Under the pieces are notes generated by a model. The model made no database searches. It was given only the letters and a program-made list of their open reading frames with translations, and was not told where the DNA came from. A DNA stretch of 64,000 bases from Acidobacteriota bacterium (GTDB lineage Bacteria > Acidobacteriota > Terriglobia > Acidiferrales > UBA7541). The position numbers and the translations under genes are program-made. Location of the stretch: NCBI GenBank assembly GCA_003224055.1, contig QHYE01000013.1:1-64000 (forward strand), written 5' to 3'. Of this stretch, positions 62,580-64,000 are shown piece after piece (positions within the stretch are counted from its first letter, which is position 1; each line of letters starts with the position of its first letter).

Positions 62580-63968
62580 CTAGACGTGGAGATTACGTTG
62601 CACAAGCTTGCGCAGTTTTTCGCGGTCTTCGTCGCGCATGTGCACAAATTCCACGCCGCTGCCGTTCGGGCCGATGTTTCGGACCACGGCTGTAAAACTG
62701 ATCTTGCGCAGGCCGGAGCGAACCTCAAGCTTGATCGAATCGCCAACGCTCAGTTTCTTCGGCGATTCCAGATAGGCGCCGCCTAGGCTGATGGTCTTCA
62801 CTCGCACCAGACCCTCTTGTGAGCCTTCAATGTGGGCCCGGAGCGGTGATTCTAATGGCACACGAGTGTAGCGCCGCGGTACCACATAGCTGGCACTCGG
62901 CTGCGCCGCGGATTCGTACGCAGCACGCGCCCGCGCGGACGCCGGACGATTCTCGATCATCCCCAGCGCATCCTCCGCTGCGGCGCGCAACCCGGATGGT
63001 TCGGCATACGTCAGCCCTTCGCGGCTTTCCGCCAGGTTGCGAAGAAGTTCCCCCGCCTCCGTTGCCCGCATGCGTCCCAGCGCTTCGATGGCTTTAATGC
63101 GCACAAACTGATCGCGCAGAATCTCGTGTTCGCCCGCAGCGATCTCCATCAGTTGCGCCACCGCCGTGGTTTCCTGCGCCAGGCCGATCTGATCGATCAT
63201 CATGGGCACGACCAGCGGATGGGCATCCGCGAGGATCGCCGAAAACACGAAGGCAACGCTGTGTATCGATGCGGAATTGGCAGGACGCGAAAGTTCGCTC
63301 ACCGCCAAATCCTGCAAGTTCCATTCCCAGCTTGCCATCGCGCGCGCCAACCCGCGCAGCAGACGCTCCGGGTCCGCCGCTGCGAGCAGTTTGATCGCCG
63401 CAGTTACGCGCTGGCGGCGTGCTTCATATAGCCGAGCCTCGAGCAGATTCAAAACCGGCACGCCAATCGCGCGCAATAACCGCGCCATCGGCGGCACCAG
63501 CTCCGCGCCTCGGGGATCGGTGAGGAGTAACGTCAAGCGATCCAGCAGCCGTTCTGGATCGCGCTGCAACAATCGAGGCAGCACAGGATCCAACGCCCGG
63601 TTTGCCAGCGCTGCATCCGCCAGCAAAAGCCAGCGGTCTTGCGCGACGAGTCGGCTCCCCAGCGCGGCCATATGGTCGTGCTCTTTGTCCCGCGGCGCAT
63701 TTTCCAGGCTCGTCAGGATCGCTTCGAATCCCCCATAGTCCGCGCGGTTCACGGCAATGCGGCCAAGCGATTCCACAAATGCTGCGAGCAATCCTGCCGT
63801 TTCGGGAGTCGTTTCTTTGTCCAAAGCTTTCAGAGCCCCGCGGCTCAAATCTTCGGGCACTTGATTGGGCCAGAGCGATTCGATAGTGGACGTCAGTTCG
63901 TTCAGTCCTGCGGCGACGCAGCGCCGCGCGGATGCTTCCACATGTTCGAGGCGTCGCGCGTAATTCAT
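62580..63968 (-). CDS. HEAT-repeat protein with C-terminal PilZ domain
   Basis: A 462-residue protein. Helical HEAT/ARM-like repeats occupy residues 1-345 (RIKAIEALGRMRATEAGELL near the end is the clearest). A C-terminal PilZ domain starts near 365: PRRYTRVPLE carries the RR of the c-di-GMP-binding RxxxR motif, and SLGGAYLES gives the D/N-x-S-x-x-G-like second motif with Ser-Leu-Gly-Gly. It is a likely c-di-GMP effector. The start overlaps a possible upstream stop (TAATG) at the window edge. Confidence 0.86.
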   Translation of the reverse strand: MNYARRLEHVEASARRCVAAGLNELTSTIESLWPNQVPEDLSRGALKALDKETTPETAGLLAAFVESLGRIAVNRADYGGFEAILTSLENAPRDKEHDHMAALGSRLVAQDRWLLLADAALANRALDPVLPRLLQRDPERLLDRLTLLLTDPRGAELVPPMARLLRAIGVPVLNLLEARLYEARRQRVTAAIKLLAAADPERLLRGLARAMASWEWNLQDLAVSELSRPANSASIHSVAFVFSAILADAHPLVVPMMIDQIGLAQETTAVAQLMEIAAGEHEILRDQFVRIKAIEALGRMRATEAGELLRNLAESREGLTYAEPSGLRAAAEDALGMIENRPASARARAAYESAAQPSASYVVPRRYTRVPLESPLRAHIEGSQEGLVRVKTISLGGAYLESPKKLSVGDSIKLEVRSGLRKISFTAVVRNIGPNGSGVEFVHMRDEDREKLRKLVQRNLHV

Positions 63969-64000
63969 TACGATGTTGCGCGCTTCGCGGCGCGGCGCAT
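63968..64000 (-). CDS. Possible 3' end of an upstream gene
   Basis: The last 33 bases are open on the minus strand and end in TAA at 63970-63968, overlapping the ATG of the HEAT-PilZ gene (TAATG). The ten residues read RRAAKRATS-like. This may be the tail of an upstream co-transcribed gene; the window is too short to tell. Confidence 0.3.
   Translation of the reverse strand: MRRAAKRATS

Overview
The window reads as a chromosome segment of an acidobacterium (Terriglobia-like), probably from a metagenome or draft assembly. The base for this is inference: high GC, a roughly 1,290-residue TonB-dependent receptor with an N-terminal carboxypeptidase-regulatory-like domain (Oar type), tricorn-like S41 and DPP-IV-like S9 exopeptidases, many NtrC-type regulators, and a trpCFBA-aroQ-aroF-tyrA cluster. 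No rRNA, tRNA, phage or CRISPR array was seen. Gene density is high, on both strands, with short intergenic gaps.

Layout. 1-380: scrambled relic of an IS1182-type transposase. 0.5-7.4 kb: secreted tricorn-like protease, divergent from an NtrY/NtrC-like sensor-regulator pair. 7.5-11.5 kb: an XRE regulator with a near-consensus promoter and overlapping operator, an OB-fold membrane protein, flotillin, a 61-residue membrane peptide and PspA, which together look like a membrane-microdomain or envelope-stress locus. 11.5-16.4 kb: Yip1-like membrane protein, polysaccharide deacetylase, small zinc-ribbon protein, glycine-zipper exported protein, ThiO-like oxidase. 15.8-19.7 kb: a second NtrC-type regulator and kinase coupled to a lipoprotein. 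19.9-24.0 kb: a second exported protein of the glycine-zipper type, family-5 uracil-DNA glycosylase, PEP-mutase-family enzyme, a frameshifted LysE exporter and an inositol-monophosphatase-family phosphatase.

24.0-30.0 kb is an aromatic amino acid supraoperon (trpC, trpF, trpB, trpA, chorismate mutase, DAHP synthase, prephenate dehydrogenase); trpE, trpG and trpD are absent here. 30.2-31.8 kb holds an exported beta-sheet protein broken by two opposite indels, followed by 520 noncoding bases with repeats. 32.3-43.5 kb mixes 3-oxoacid CoA-transferase, PgsA, rhomboid protease, RlpA, a HIT protein, an S9 peptidase, a PIN-domain toxin-antitoxin-like pair, a beta-lactamase-fold hydrolase and a small HNH protein with an altered motif.

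43.7-49.7 kb is a complete tripartite RND efflux operon. 50.1-57 kb is a signalling block: PP2C phosphatase, double-FHA protein and CHASE2 adenylate/guanylate cyclase in one operon, divergent from a GAF-HD-GYP protein that is translationally coupled to an exported Ig-like protein. RmuC, the Oar-like receptor with a structured leader, and a HEAT-PilZ protein close the window.

Most interesting items: the XRE-flotillin-PspA locus, short-period tandem repeats (7- and 9-bp units), one of which encodes the signal peptide core of RlpA, the PIN module with an unrecognised partner, and the cluster of single-base frameshifts between 22.6 and 31.7 kb.
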